Below are positions 23,766-34,600 of a DNA stretch of 64,000 nt, piece by piece (position 1 is the first letter of the stretch; each line of letters starts with the position of its first letter). Made by a program: the position numbers and the translations under genes. The notes beneath the pieces are model-generated. The model had not been told where the DNA came from, did not search any database, and saw only the letters and a list, made by a program, of their open reading frames with translations. This stretch comes from Takakia lepidozioides (taxonomy: Eukaryota > Streptophyta > Takakiopsida > Takakiales > Takakiaceae): assembly GCA_030704615.1 (NCBI GenBank), contig CM060731.1, forward strand, positions 60,244,756 to 60,308,755, read 5' to 3'.

Positions 23766-24286
23766 CACTGATCCCACATGAGCTCTTTGACAACTTTTGA
23801 GCTACAAGACAGTTCTCTAGAAGAGAGAGACAACGTCAGCCAAAGACAACATAAATGAGAGCCCCATCCCCACCAGGGCTACCGCCCTCTTTGGAGGGGG
23901 GCTCTAAAGGCCCCAGACAAATGTTGGCTAACAGCTGCATGGGACCCCTCAGAATATGAAGACTGTCCACAGTCAATATATAGCATTTAATGTCACTTGC
24001 ATCTGGGGGACTCTCTTTTCAAGCTGTTGCTTTGAGTTTGGAAAAAATCTTCCAATTGTCTCAACATGGAGCATCACAGTCTCCAACAGCTTCATATGGG
24101 TAAACTACTTCACATTTATACAAAAAATGTGATACATTCCCAGATAACTGAGGCTGTCTCAGTGAAGGAATGGACATTGCTACAACAGATGAAGACAGCA
24201 AGATAGCAATTGCCCTCTCAATTGAGAATTGTTTCATCCAGCTGAGGTACTTCAAAGCAGCAGTAATTAGTGCTTACAGCGGTAAC

Positions 24287-24808
24287 TTATGGCTTGCTCC
24301 ACAGCTGTAATTGGACAAAGGAAGTTTCTACAACATGTCTGGCACATTGTCTAGGCATCCCTAGGTCCATGCAGATTTCTAATACTAGAAACATGTCCAC
24401 CAGGGCAGTGTTCAGAATGACATCTGGTACAAATCCAGCTTTGATGATGTGACCATGGACCTCTTTCCCCTTTTCCAGAGCTCCCAAGCTTGCACACGCA
24501 TTGCAAACACAAACAAATGTGATGTGGTTGGGCTTCACCCCTTCGTGCAGCAGTTGCTCATAGGTCTCCAAAGCATTCCTACCACACCCATGCTTGGTAA
24601 CTCCTGCCAACATTATATTCCACGTGATCAAAGATTGTTGAGGCATTCTGTTGAACACTTGGTGAGCATCCATGATGCTTCTGCACTTAACATACATGGA
24701 GATAAGGGTGTTGAGTAGAAAAACATTTGGCGTGCATCTACTTTGGATAATGTAAGTGTGCACCTGCTTTCCAGCGTCCAGACCTTCCATCTTGTTGCAT
24801 TTAAGCAA
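24287..24808 (-). pseudogene. PPR fragment in the CACTA element (about 3 repeats)
   Basis: A 173-codon frame contains PLS repeats: DAGKQVHTYIIQSRCTPNVF, DAHQVFNRMPQQSLITWN, then HITFVCVCNACASLGALEKG and GFVPDVILNTALVDM. It then runs into unrelated sequence. It has no plausible start and no E domain, so it is a captured internal segment. Confidence 0.8.
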
Positions 24809-24954
24809 GGGACAGACATACGTACCTCAATCTGCTGAAATGCCTCATTGGTTTTAAGTCTGTAGAGCCTCTGTCAGTCTGCATGCCGCAAAGCATCTTC
24901 ACATGCCCAGAAGTGCCAGAAGAGGCATTGTGGACTCCCTCTCTTGATCCTCTT

Positions 24955-25760
24955 TTAGAAGTTGTGGTCATGGTTGAGGTGCCTGGTTTCATGAACTGTG
25001 CCGCTGCAGCTGCAGCCTTTAGTTGACCATCTACCATGCAAGTTTCTTGTAGCTATTGATCCATAGGGAATCACATCTGGTAAAATTCCAGCTTTGGCGA
25101 TGCAACCATGCACCTCTTTGCCCTTTTCCAGGGCTGCCAGGCATGCACACGCATTGCAAACGCACACAAACCTGATGTGGTCGGGCTTCACCCTTCCCCA
25201 ATCATTTGCTCATAGGTCTCCAAAGCCTCCATCCTGTGCCCCTGCTGTGCATACCCTGCAAGCATGGCGTTCCATGACACCACATCTCGTTCAGCCATAG
25301 TTTGGAAAACTCCTTTCGCATCCTGAATGCACCCACATTTGACAAACATGTTCACCAGGGCAGTGTTCATGATGACATCTGGTACAATTCCAGCTTTGAT
25401 GATGTCACCATGGACCTCTTTCCCCTTTCCCAGAGCTCCCAGGCTTGCACACACATTGCAAACACAAACAAATGTGATGTGGTTGGGCTTCTCCCCTTCG
25501 CACATCATTTGGTCATAGTTCTCAAAAGCCTCCATCCCACGCCGTAGTTGTGCATATCCTGCAATCATCGCACTCCACGATACCCACATCTTGTTCAGCC
25601 ATATTGTCGAACACTCCCTTCATACATGTCCACGAGGGTATTGTTCAGAATGACATGTGGTACAATTGCAGCTCTGACAATCGCCATGGACCTCTTTGCC
25701 CTTCTCCAGAGCTGCCAGGCTTGCACACATATTGCAAACTATCAAAGGTTCACTCAACCA
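24955..25760 (-). pseudogene. PPR fragment in the CACTA element (4-5 repeats, frameshifted)
   Basis: The frame at 25589-25188 has SWSAMIAGYAQ, ITFVCVCNVCASLGALGKG, GIVPDVIMNTALVNMF and ERDVVSWNAMLAGYAQQGH. It continues after a shift near 25190 in frame 25191-24955 (VCNACACLAALEKGKEVHG). A further degraded repeat lies at 25760-25620. These repeats are very similar to those at 24287-24808 and 21780-21975, which suggests one PPR source or internal duplication. Confidence 0.8.
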
Positions 25761-26299
25761 GTAACTTACAGAAATTAAACCTGAAAATTTAGGGCCAATT
25801 TTGATAAGAGGGGAAAACATGGTGAAATGTGTTGATGAAGGTTGCCTTCATTAGCAGTGCCTAATTTATCAATTGTGTCGCTGCTGCTGCGCCTTCCAGT
25901 TCACCATCTACCCATGCAGGTTTCTTGTAGCAATGGATCCACAAGGAATCATAGGTAATCTTGTGCTTGAAATCCGGCCCTCTTCCAGCAAACACCCCAA
26001 CCCTAATGATGAGAGGGCAAAACAGACTGAAATAGGTTGAAGAAAAGGCGCCCTCACCAATTTAGGGCCGATTCTGATAAGAGGAGAAAACACGGTGAAT
26101 GTGTTGAAGAATGTGCCTTGAGTAGCAGTGCCTGATTTTATCAATTGTGCCGCTGCTGCGATTTTCCACAGCTGAAATGCGGCCTGCTAAGACCAAGCTG
26201 ACTCTCCCAAGAACCTTGTAAACATTAGGAAGAATACCAAATCATAACAGGAGCCAAGCGCCCACATTTGCAGGATGGACTAACTTAGAAATTTACATG

Positions 26300-26620
26300 G
26301 TACTTTAAGAAAAAACCACACCTTGTGATTGCGGTTGTCCCACCATCATGAAGAAATTCAGGGCCGAGTCTGATGAGAGGTCAAAACAGGCTGAAATAGG
26401 TCGAAGAAGAAGGTGCTTTCACCACATTGTCCTCGACCTTGTGTCATGACCCATGGAGGATTTGACTGACCATGAACACAATAGGACCTCTTGTGTTTGT
26501 TGCTTGTGTCTGTAGTCAGGTAATGTCATATTGGTCTGTGAGAACCACCACGGTGCAGCTGAGCGGGCGTCGATTGAAACACGGACTGCTAAGACCAAGC
26601 TGTCTCTCCCAAGAACCTTG
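26300..26620. repeat. Dispersed repeat R2, copy 1
   Basis: This block shares GGGCCGAGTCTGATGAGAGG, CCTCGACCTTGTGTCATGAC and GAACCACCACGGTGCAGCTG with 36608-36846 and 41600-41946, in the same order and orientation. Short partial versions of its left part occur at about 25795-25830 and 26000-26100. Function is unknown. Confidence 0.75.
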
Positions 26621-27186
26621 TAAGCATTAGGTAAAATACCAAATCATGGTACTAACAGGAGCCAAGAGCCCATTGCGGTTGCAGTGTAGGTTGCGCTTCG
26701 CCCCTTCCTGCATCAGCAGCTCAAGAATAGGTCTGCAAAGCCTCCATCCCACGCCCCTATCCTGCGATCATCGCGTTCCATGACCCAACACAACAGCTCG
26801 ATACTAAAAAACCGCACAGGAAAAAAAAAAAAAAAAAAAAAAAAAACTAAGTCCTAGCCGTCTCATGCGCAACCCTATAAGCAACTTTTTTAACTTTTTT
26901 AACCTTTTGGCTACCAGGCTTGGACTAGAAGTCATTCCGGCGACTATTTGGTGGTGAGCTCGCACTGGTCAACCATCATTGACCAACCATCCGTTTAGTG
27001 CGGAGCCATGCAGTCATGATAACGTCTATCAAAATAGTCGGATAGAGGACTACGTAGTCATGTAGTCATTTCAACGACCACGTGAAGCCCCATTTGGTCC
27101 AAAAATACAAGGAAGTCATGGTCAAAGTCAGAAAAACCATGACTACCACGGCTCGGCAGTCAGATATACCTCGATCTGTTGTAGTG

Positions 27187-27443
27187 TGCACTGCACATAA
27201 GAGGTAGACAATGGGTTTTAGAGAAGGTGGTCTGGAGTGCCTGCACCTATGATCTCCAGCCAGGGATCATTTGATACTACTCATGGACAGCCAAATCAGG
27301 CCTTGAGGCTCAAGCCAATAGTCACACCGGAGTGCAGCAGCCGAAACACAAACAAACTCGGGGGCCTAGGAAAGAGAAGGACGAAAACACAACAGGGAAC
27401 TTCCACCAAATCTTCTCGCGAAGCGATAGAGCCACCACACATG
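27187..27443 (-). other. Gypsy pol, link between RNase H and integrase
   Basis: This is the region between the RNase H stop and the CACTA insertion site. The frames are broken and I see no domain. Confidence 0.5.
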
Positions 27444-28241
27444 CTAACACATGATTGAATCAGCCAGGATCATCCAATAGGCTGGACCAGCCCCAAGCAG
27501 ACAATATGCCATGGGATCCAGAGCCAAGGGTTGCTGATCTGCACAAAGAAGTTTGAGAACAGGGGCAGGATCAGGAGGAGGGGCAGCATCAGCAGCAACC
27601 ACGTCATCCAAGGTGAGCATAGGCCTGCTGACAAGATGATCAATCCGTGTGAGTGCATCAGCATTCGTGTTTTCCTTGCCCTTCTTATAGACTATATCCA
27701 TGTCAAATTCCTGCACTATACACTCCGGATGGCAGCATCTACCCAGGTACATGCAACCTCTTAGCGTAGCCCATCTAGCAAGTCTGCCATGAAGTTCCCT
27801 AGGCTTGACAAGAGCTTTGAGTGGAAGATGATCAGTCTCTACCACAAACCGGCTGCCATGCAAATATTGCCGAAAATGCTTTACACCAAATACCAGGGCT
27901 AGACCCTCCTTATCCGATATGGAATAATTCCTTTCATGACGATCTAGACGACGAGATGCATAAGCGATGACATGCTCCTTGCCTTCTACTACTTGACATA
28001 AGATGGCAGAGATGGCAACATCAGATGCATCAGTCTGAAGCAGAAAAGGTAACTCAAAGTTGGGAAACATCAGGATGGGAGCTGAACACAAAGCCTTGCA
28101 AAGGGTGTCGAAGGCAGCCTGCTGGGAGAAGGTCCATTCAAACCTGGCATCTTTGCACAACACGTTGGTCAAAGGGTGAGCAAGTTTAGCAAAGTTCTTT
28201 ATAAAGCGCCTATAATAAGAAGCCAGCAGGCTTTGATACAA
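27444..28241 (-). pseudogene. Ty3/gypsy RNase H (pol, part)
   Basis: The 265-codon frame shows RT thumb (YYRRFIKNFAKLAHPLTNVL) and the RNase H core with its acidic residues: QTDASDVAISAIL, HVIAYASRRLDRHERNY, DKEGLALVFGVKHFRQYL and VETDHLPLKAL. A typical ENTNADALTRI segment closes the domain. A frameshift near 28241 separates it from the RT frame. The enzyme would degrade the RNA strand during reverse transcription of the element. Confidence 0.92.
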
Positions 28242-29065
28242 TGTTTATCCCTGGGGATAAGAAAGCCCCAAACAGACTCAAGCTTGGCAAGATCAGGAAG
28301 CGAACCATCTTTTGACAGAATATGGCCAAGGAAGTGGAGCTCAGGCGTGAATAATTCACATTTCCTGGGCTTTACTTTAAGGCCTGCAGTGCGCAATTTG
28401 CTGAAGACACGCTGCAAATCAGCTAAGTGAGCATCAAAACTGGCTGAGTAAACATTGATATCATCAACATAAATTAAAGCACACTCCCAACGAAGGTTCC
28501 CCAAGACAATGTCCATGAGGCGTTGGAAAGTAGAGGTGACATTGCACAAACCAAAAGGCATGGTCTCATATTGGTACTTACCCATGCGACACACAAATGA
28601 GGTCTTTTCCTTGGCTGCTTCAGTAAGAGGAACTTGCCAAAAGCCAGATGCAAGATCAAGAGAGGAGAAAATTGTGGCACCATGTAGTTGATCCAAGGTT
28701 TCATTAATCTTGGGTAGAGGGTAGGCATCTTTTTTTGTAATATCATTCAGCTTCCTGAAGTCAACACAGAAGCGGGTTATGCCATCTTTCTTTCCAACCA
28801 GGACAATCGGACTAGCCCAAGGAGAGACTGACGGTTTAATTACACCAGCATCAAGCATCTTCTGGACTTCTTCTTGGATTATGGCACGTTCATTGACACT
28901 CTCTCGGTAAGCAAATTGTTTAATATGAGCCCCTTCAATGACAATGTCATGTTGAAGAATAGGAGTGCGCCCTAGGTCAGTGGATCCCAATTTGAAAATA
29001 TCTAGATTCTTTGCAATAAGCATTTCCACCTTCCTCCTTTGTCCAGAGGAGAGAGTTGTGCCCAA
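28199..29065 (-). pseudogene. Ty3/gypsy reverse transcriptase (pol, part)
   Basis: The 288-codon frame has the motifs in order: SPWASPIVLVGKKDG, FCVDFRKLND, SSLDLASGFWQVPL, MPFGLCN and the catalytic YVDD (codons 28471-28460), then FLGHILSKDG. All three catalytic Asp residues are present. The 3' end shifts frame near 28245, and there is no open link to the protease region, so this is a decayed but well-preserved domain. Confidence 0.95.
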
Positions 29066-29260
29066 CTTGATTTCAGATTAAACTTTGGTGAGGGCCTTCT
29101 TACCTCCTAGGCTGAGATCAGGAGCAGATGGTGGTGCAACTGCAGCAAAGGCAGCAACCGTATCTAAGGGACCATGTTGGATGCCAATGGCCTCAAGACC
29201 AAAACCAGCCTACACCTCTTGTATGTCAGCAATGGGGAGAGCAGTGATGCGAGCCAGAAC

Positions 29261-30060
29261 CTACCCCTTTTTAATAGTCATAGGGAAGCGCTCAGGATTA
29301 GCAATCAGGATCTTGACCTCCTGTCTATATCCTCTATCAAGAACACCAGTGGCCACCAGGCAGTGCTTAAGGGCAGTTAATCTCCTCCAACCCTCAATTT
29401 CTAGGAAATGAGTAGCAGGACATAAGAAAGCCAGACCAGACTTGACCACCCTTTGGGTCAAGGCAGGGATGGTGATGTTAAGAGGTGCATGAATTAGAGT
29501 AGAATTCCTTGGAATAGCTATGGGCACCCCTGTCCTATCCCTAGCACCCGGAACATGCCACTGATACAAGAGTTGGAGATCAGGCTGAATCTTGTAGAAA
29601 TCATTCCAATTGAGGTTGGAGTGAGAGTTCTGTTGTACCTCCTTTACCAAGGCTTGAACTCTGGACAAATTGGCTGTAGCAGACCCAGCCTTGATCTTCA
29701 CTACTTTCAAGGGAACCACTACTTCATGCCCTTCTCCATTGTTGAAGCAAAGGGAGTAGTCTATTAGGTTGATGGTGGCACCAGCTCTGGTCATCCAGTC
29801 AAGGCCTAGAAGGAATTGATCTCCAAAGGTGACTATACAGGTAATCACAACCTCATTTTTATGAATTCTGATGGGAACAGTGACTAGTCCTAAGGGCTCA
29901 TACCTGGATCCATCGCAATAAGCACCTCAATACTTGTGGCAGGGCATAGTTTAAGACCAAGAACTCTCACAACACTCAAAGGTATGGCAGATATAGTGCA
30001 TCCAGTATCAACCACACAGGGAAAGCTGAGCTCATGGATATGGCACTGCGCCAGGAGGGG
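29261..30060 (-). pseudogene. Ty3/gypsy aspartic protease and linker
   Basis: Just upstream (minus) the active site VDTGCTISAIPLSVV has its DTG codons at 30009-30001. The frame 29848-29261 continues with FLLGLDWMTRAGATINLIDY, typical of gypsy proteases after the active site, and then a linker to RT. A stop or shift lies near 29900. The protease would cut the Gag-Pol polyprotein. Confidence 0.85.
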
Positions 30061-30195
30061 ACTGATCTGCTGACCAGCAGTCTACCTACTGAGAGGACAA
30101 TGCAAAGCTTTGAAGTTAGTAGATAGAATAGCTTGAATCAGAACAAACAGGGTTGGTGAATGATAGACCTCTTGCCCCCTTCCCAAGAGATCGTG

Positions 30196-31677
30196 CTAGT
30201 TTAAAGGAGGGGAAGAGCCATTAGTTGTCTTCTTGTTCTTGATCAGCTCTGGTAGCCCTGCTCTGTCTGGACAATGCTTCGTCCAGTGTTCAAAAGACCC
30301 ACAAATGTAACAGGCAACATGATTGCCCTCATAGGCTTGCCCAGTTTGGGTTCGACCTCTATTGTTACCTCTTGTTGTGCTTTGGCTGTGTCGAGGCTGC
30401 CATCTCTGTTGATGAGCCTGCATGGCAACAAACTGAGTAGCCACAGACTCACTAAGACTTCCCACAGTATATGTCTTAGCAGGAGGAACATAGGGTGAGG
30501 ATGTTGCAGACATGCCAAGCTCTGAGCCCACTGGAGCTTGAAACTTGGCACGATGATGCATTAATTTGTTGTCAGCCAAGTCTGCCATTTTAAGATTAAT
30601 TTCTGCTAATATAGTCTTGTCATCAACAAAATGACGTCGCTGAGCCCAATTCTAAATAGTGAAGGCAACCCAAGGAGAAAATACATTTTAACCATACGAT
30701 CCCTTTCTGTCAGGTCTATGATGTTTTCAACAGCAGCAAACTGAAGATCCATGTAATACTTCCATAAAGATTCCCCAGGTTGGTAAGTCCTGGCCGAAAG
30801 CTTGGTGAAGCAATCCAGAGGCCTCTCGGGAGGTTTGAACAAGGTCTTTGCCCATTCCACCAAAGTTGCCCTATTGAGGCTGTGATCATCCATGACAGCT
30901 GCATGTAGTAAGTCACGAGCTGGTCCCTTCATGCTCATTCTAAATATCGTCATCTTGAAATTCTCAGGCACTCCATTGAGCAATGACTTCAAACATCTGA
31001 AGATATCTATCAAAGTCTTCTCCCATGGTATATTCTGGGTAAGGTTGAGTGGTCAGGTGGCGGATTAGATGACAAGGCAGGCTATGGTTGATATGACCAG
31101 GGAGGACAGACCCATGAGCAGGGCAATAGGGAATTATGGGAGCAGCATTACCATGCACATAACCAGCATTAGATGCAGAATTATAACTCATACTATTATT
31201 ACCAACTGATCCTGAGGCAGTTGAGGCTGGCAGACGTGGCGCCACCGAGCCCATGGGAAGAGCAGGTATTGCCACACTTGACTGAGCAGCAGGGTTAGTA
31301 GACTGCAAGTGGGTTTGTGGCATGTCACTCACGGGAAGAGTGGATGCCACTCCCACCGGCTGTGTTGACACAGATCTGACACTACTAAGAGGGATATTGC
31401 TAGCATGCAGACCCATGGACTAACTAGAGACAAGATGTGGTGGCACCCTAGCCCGTGCAGCAGGGAGAGTCCCCACAGATTGGCCAGCTATGGCAGGAGG
31501 CAGAGCAGCAAACATACTAGAAGGCCCTTGCATCATGACACCCCTACCTTGAACAACACCATGCATATTCAACACAGGAAGACTGCCCACATGCACACCC
31601 GAATTCATAGGCGACATGTTCCCTCCCCCGAGAGTGGGACTAGGGAAATTCACAACAGGCAGCACCCTAGGACTCAA
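30196..31677 (-). pseudogene. Ty3/gypsy gag, broken into several frames
   Basis: Frames 31677-31420, 31416-30964, 31013-30606 and 30588-30196 follow one another. The third holds the retrotransposon gag core (FKMTIFRMSMKGPARDLLHA, LVEWAKTLFKPPERP). The fourth ends with one CCHC zinc knuckle (CYICGSFEHWTKHC, 30312-30271), the nucleic-acid-binding motif of gag. The first two are Pro/Ser/Ala-rich. Stops and shifts between the frames mark decay. Confidence 0.88.
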
Positions 31678-31978
31678 GTTAATAACCTAGGCTGGCATAC
31701 TGCTCGTAGTAGCCCATACATCCGAACCAGACCCTTTGATTTCCTGGACATGACGAGGATGGGAGGGCAGAATGTTTAATCTCCTAGCCAGCGTAGGCTA
31801 AGTTCGTCTAGCCTCAAGACCACTAGATCAGACGACTGTACTATCAAGGCCCCACCCGTCAGACCATCAATTAACTGTGAATAGGTAGGTGCCAAGGCGC
31901 AGGGCCGGAGCTGAAACCGCAGTGCCCTCAAGATCAAAGCCCCCGTGCCTTGTAACATCAACGACAACCAACTTCTCC

Positions 31979-32803
31979 CTACCACACCAGGCCATGATGA
32001 AGCTCTGCACTTTGAACACCAAAAAGAGGCAGATACAAGCCAACTTCCAACCAGGTTAATTCACGATGGTTCAGAAAACGCGACTTGATCGCCCTGGATG
32101 GTAGACGCTCTTCATTGCGTAGCTCAAATTCGCGCTTAGCAAGCTGTCTGGCCCTGGATATCACCGCACCAGGCTCAAGCAAAGGTCGTGTGAACAGGGC
32201 CTCGTGATGACTGGTTAGTGCATCAAGATCACCTACAACAGCCCTCTCTACACGCTCAAACCAAAGCTGATCTTCATCATATACTTCACACAACAGATCA
32301 TCTATTTCCTGCGACAATTCAATGTCTCTCTCCAATTCTGCTGCTTGCTGCCTACTTTCAAAATATTCAGGGCCTGGATCCACAAAATTATCAAAGTTAT
32401 AGTAGTCCGGGTCACAGCTATCTAGAGAGCTGTCAGACCTCTCAAACCTTGGCGACCACGCCTCTACCTCCCTCATATTATCATAATCACTACCACCAGG
32501 AGAACCCAATGAGACAACAAGGGCTGGAACGCAAGCAGCAGGCTTGGGAAGAGGCGATGCTGGCAAGGCAACAATGCCAGGCCGCGCGCCGTCGGTAGTG
32601 TTAGTAATAGCAAGAGTGTCAGCAGGGTTAGAAACAACGGGATGAGCAACAATAACAACACCAACAGAATGAGAAGCAACAGGGTCAGTCTCCACACTAG
32701 GATCAGCCTCGATAGCAAGTGCCACGCTAATCCGAAGGAACAGGCTCTCCCCCTCTCTGCGAGCTACACAAGACAAATCACGAACTGTAGCCATCCCCTG
32801 CAA
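31979..32803 (-). CDS. Additional ORF upstream of gag in the gypsy element (274 aa)
   Basis: An intact frame lies between the LTR and gag. It has an Ala/Val/Pro-rich first 100 residues and then an acidic part (ERDIELSQEIDDLLCEVYDE). A basic, Arg-rich part with RARQLAKREFELRNEERLPS follows. I recognise no domain. Plant gypsy elements usually start with gag directly, so this may be an N-terminal extension of gag or a separate accessory protein. It shows no stop, in contrast to the rest of the element. Confidence 0.5.
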   Translation of the reverse strand: MQGMATVRDLSCVARREGESLFLRISVALAIEADPSVETDPVASHSVGVVIVAHPVVSNPADTLAITNTTDGARPGIVALPASPLPKPAACVPALVVSLGSPGGSDYDNMREVEAWSPRFERSDSSLDSCDPDYYNFDNFVDPGPEYFESRQQAAELERDIELSQEIDDLLCEVYDEDQLWFERVERAVVGDLDALTSHHEALFTRPLLEPGAVISRARQLAKREFELRNEERLPSRAIKSRFLNHRELTWLEVGLYLPLFGVQSAELHHGLVW

Positions 32804-33001
32804 TCACACCCCCAACGCACATCGTGAGATGGCAAAATCACAGCAGCAGGAGAAAACAGGCAGGAGAAAACAGGGCAAAGCGAGGAGCCGCCATCGATAA
32901 CACGCATTAGCGAACCACTTAGGCAGCAGGACATAGAGCAAATCCCGCGAAGGATGTAACTGATCCTGACAGTGCGGGCAGGATCCACCACGCCTAGAGT
33001 A

Positions 33002-33017
33002 CCCGGCGTCTCCACCA
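33002..33017 (-). other. Primer-binding site, tRNA-Ala-like
   Basis: Directly inside the 5' LTR the minus strand reads TGGTGGAGACGCCGGG. Its complement ends in CGTCTCCACCA, close to the 3' end of plant tRNA-Ala (CATCTCCA plus CCA). The tRNA identity is an inference from memory of the acceptor stem. Confidence 0.6.
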
Positions 33018-33490
33018 TAAAACAAGCCTGAAGCATATACTCCTTTCCTCTCAAGAAGCGAAGTTGCAAAACAAAGGGGCGAGCGGAAAGAGCAAGGAGC
33101 GGAAAGAGCAAGCAGCGCGCGAGAGGAGGATCAAACACACGAATCAGACACTAAGCAGCTCTCATCCAAAAACTTGTACACCCAAATCACATATATCGCA
33201 ACACCCGAGTACACCGCCCCGACCTTGTGTCAGGGCACCGTTTTTATACAAAAGCCCTAACCTTAGTGGCCCGCCGCGTGGCGAGGCATTATAGGCCCAA
33301 GCCCATGGTGCTGCCTTGCAGCCCTGGAACTAACGAAGGGCCAGGATCAAGCCACCAGCCTAAACTAACCCTAACCTAAACATCATTGTAACGGATTAAC
33401 GGCTTTATAGGCCAAAAAAATATACGATGAATGTGTATCGCCGTTTTGGATGAAACGGGTAAATCTGTGATGAGGAAAGTTTGGGGCATC
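33018..33490 (-). repeat. 5' LTR of the Ty3/gypsy element (473 bp)
   Basis: This is colinear with 19880-20336. It is 16 bp longer because GAGCGGAAAGAGCAAG is tandemly duplicated. The divergence of about 2 percent dates the insertion as older than the copia element, whose LTRs are closer. I could not see a convincing 5-bp target duplication around the pair. Confidence 0.9.
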
Positions 33491-33599
33491 TCAGGGTCCA
33501 GAACCCGTTAAACCCGCTACCCGCGGGGCCAATGTAGCGGGTCAGTGTCCGGGTCTTAATTTTAGATGGGGCATGCGGGGTCCACCTTAGATTTGGTAG

Positions 33600-33870
33600 G
33601 TTTTGTTGTGAGGGGTCGAGCAGCAACTGTAGCCCAATGGCCACATACCACCTCAAAAGCGATTGTGGGTTCAATCCACAGGACAAATCTGGCTCCTAAT
33701 ATTTGACCATTGGCGCTTTCTGGCGATTTTTTTAATTTTTACTCTCATAATTCCTTAGTAAAAGTAGCTCACCCATTTTCCAGGTCGAAATCTGGCGATT
33801 TTTCGCCAGATTAAAAAAACACTGGCCCTATGGGACCATAATTTACACCTCCCAAAGGAGGCGTCATATA
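33600..33870 (+). mobile_element. tRNA-derived SINE-like sequence, interrupted
   Basis: A-box-like TGTAGCCCAATGG and B-box-like GTGGGTTCAATCC stand about 45 bp apart (33616-33680). A tail resembling that of the copy at 51940 (ACCATAATTTACACCTCCC) appears at 33834. In between sits the GGCGATTTTT palindromic repeat (33705-33825) that also occurs at 7010. Confidence 0.5.
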
Positions 33871-34380
33871 TTATTATTAGGCCAGATCCCAGACATCCAT
33901 GCTATAGTGATCTATGAGCCTTGAGGCATATTACTATTCTTAACATGTTTTAAAGAATTGATATTGGAAAATGGAACTCAAACTTCTATTTTAATTCTTG
34001 TGTTAAACAAGAAATACATATTCATGGTATATTTTGAAGGAATGTCTCTTAAAATTAAATTCATTATTAAGATTTAAAAAAAATTCCAGCCAAAAATAAT
34101 TTTATCCCTAATTAATTTTATTTTTCTAATTTATTTAATCAATTAATTAGGACCCGGATCCGAACCCGTGAACCCGCTAATATTTTCCAACAACTACCCG
34201 GACCCTAACCCGAGTCCGTGTTGACAAACCCGTGTTGACAAACCCGGACCCGACCCTACCCTGAACCCGGATTTTCCAAATTTCAAAAACCCGGATCCGG
34301 ACCCGGACTTGGCTCCAAAAAAAACCCCGAACCCGGACCCCGCGGGTTGCTTAAAAAGGTAGGACCCGCACAACATGGAA

Positions 34381-34600
34381 TGTACTCATAAGTCGTTGTT
34401 TGCAATAGCCTTGTGGCCATTGACCCCACGCCCAGTTTGAGCGGAACAGAAGGGAACATACTACCATTGTGAGAGGCTCACTCCGGTAGTGTGACTTACC
34501 AAATTAGTTCCAGTTATCCAGATATCCTCTAGAAAGCCCTTCACACAAGCATCAACTTGCTGTGTGTGAGCTGCCCAGCAGTTAAGCCCCAACAGGGCCA
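34381..34600 (-). mobile_element. Short 3' LINE fragment
   Basis: This starts with the family's end (TGTACTCATAAG on plus) and continues through GTGGCCATTGACCCCACGCC and CAGATATCCTCTAGAAAGCC, as in the copies at 6.3, 11.5 and 12.0 kb. It is more divergent than those. It begins 6 bp beyond the right end of the hAT-like shell. Confidence 0.8.

Larger units (their letters stand above)
21357..27186. mobile_element. CACTA transposon carrying captured gene pieces (Pack-CACTA), 5.83 kb
   Basis: The left end CACTACAACAGATCGCGG and the right end (reverse) CACTACAACAGATCGAGG match at about 27 of 29 positions (21357-21385 and 27158-27186). The 3-bp direct repeat TGC flanks both ends (21354-21356, 27187-27189), as expected for CACTA. 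Subterminal zones (21360-21560, 26930-27180) hold many ATGACT/AGTCAT motifs. There is no CACTA transposase inside; the cargo is PPR gene fragments and pieces of another spliced gene. A 26-base A tract lies at 26821-26846. It sits in the gypsy pol, between RNase H and integrase. Confidence 0.9.
19736..34375. mobile_element. hAT-like DNA transposon shell, 14-bp TIRs, holding the gypsy nest
   Basis: The left end TGTTGTGCGGGTCC (19736-19749) is the exact inverse of GGACCCGCACAACA (34362-34375). Both arms (19750-19879 and 33491-34361) are packed with subterminal GGGTCCGGGT/ACCCGGACCC motifs, typical of non-autonomous hAT elements of plants. No hAT transposase is visible. The Ty3/gypsy element sits between the arms. 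I could not find a clean 8-bp target duplication; a LINE copy begins 6 bp beyond the right end and may have disrupted it. Confidence 0.65.

Noticed and set aside
26821-26846. 26-base A tract as the poly(A) tail of a retrotransposed gene
   Set aside because: The sequence to its left is PPR relic and repeat R2 without a coherent transcript end; no target duplication seen.
19728-34390. TGTACT shared near both ends of the hAT-like shell as an 8-bp target duplication
   Set aside because: The strings are not adjacent to the TIRs at equal distance; the right one belongs to the end of a LINE copy.
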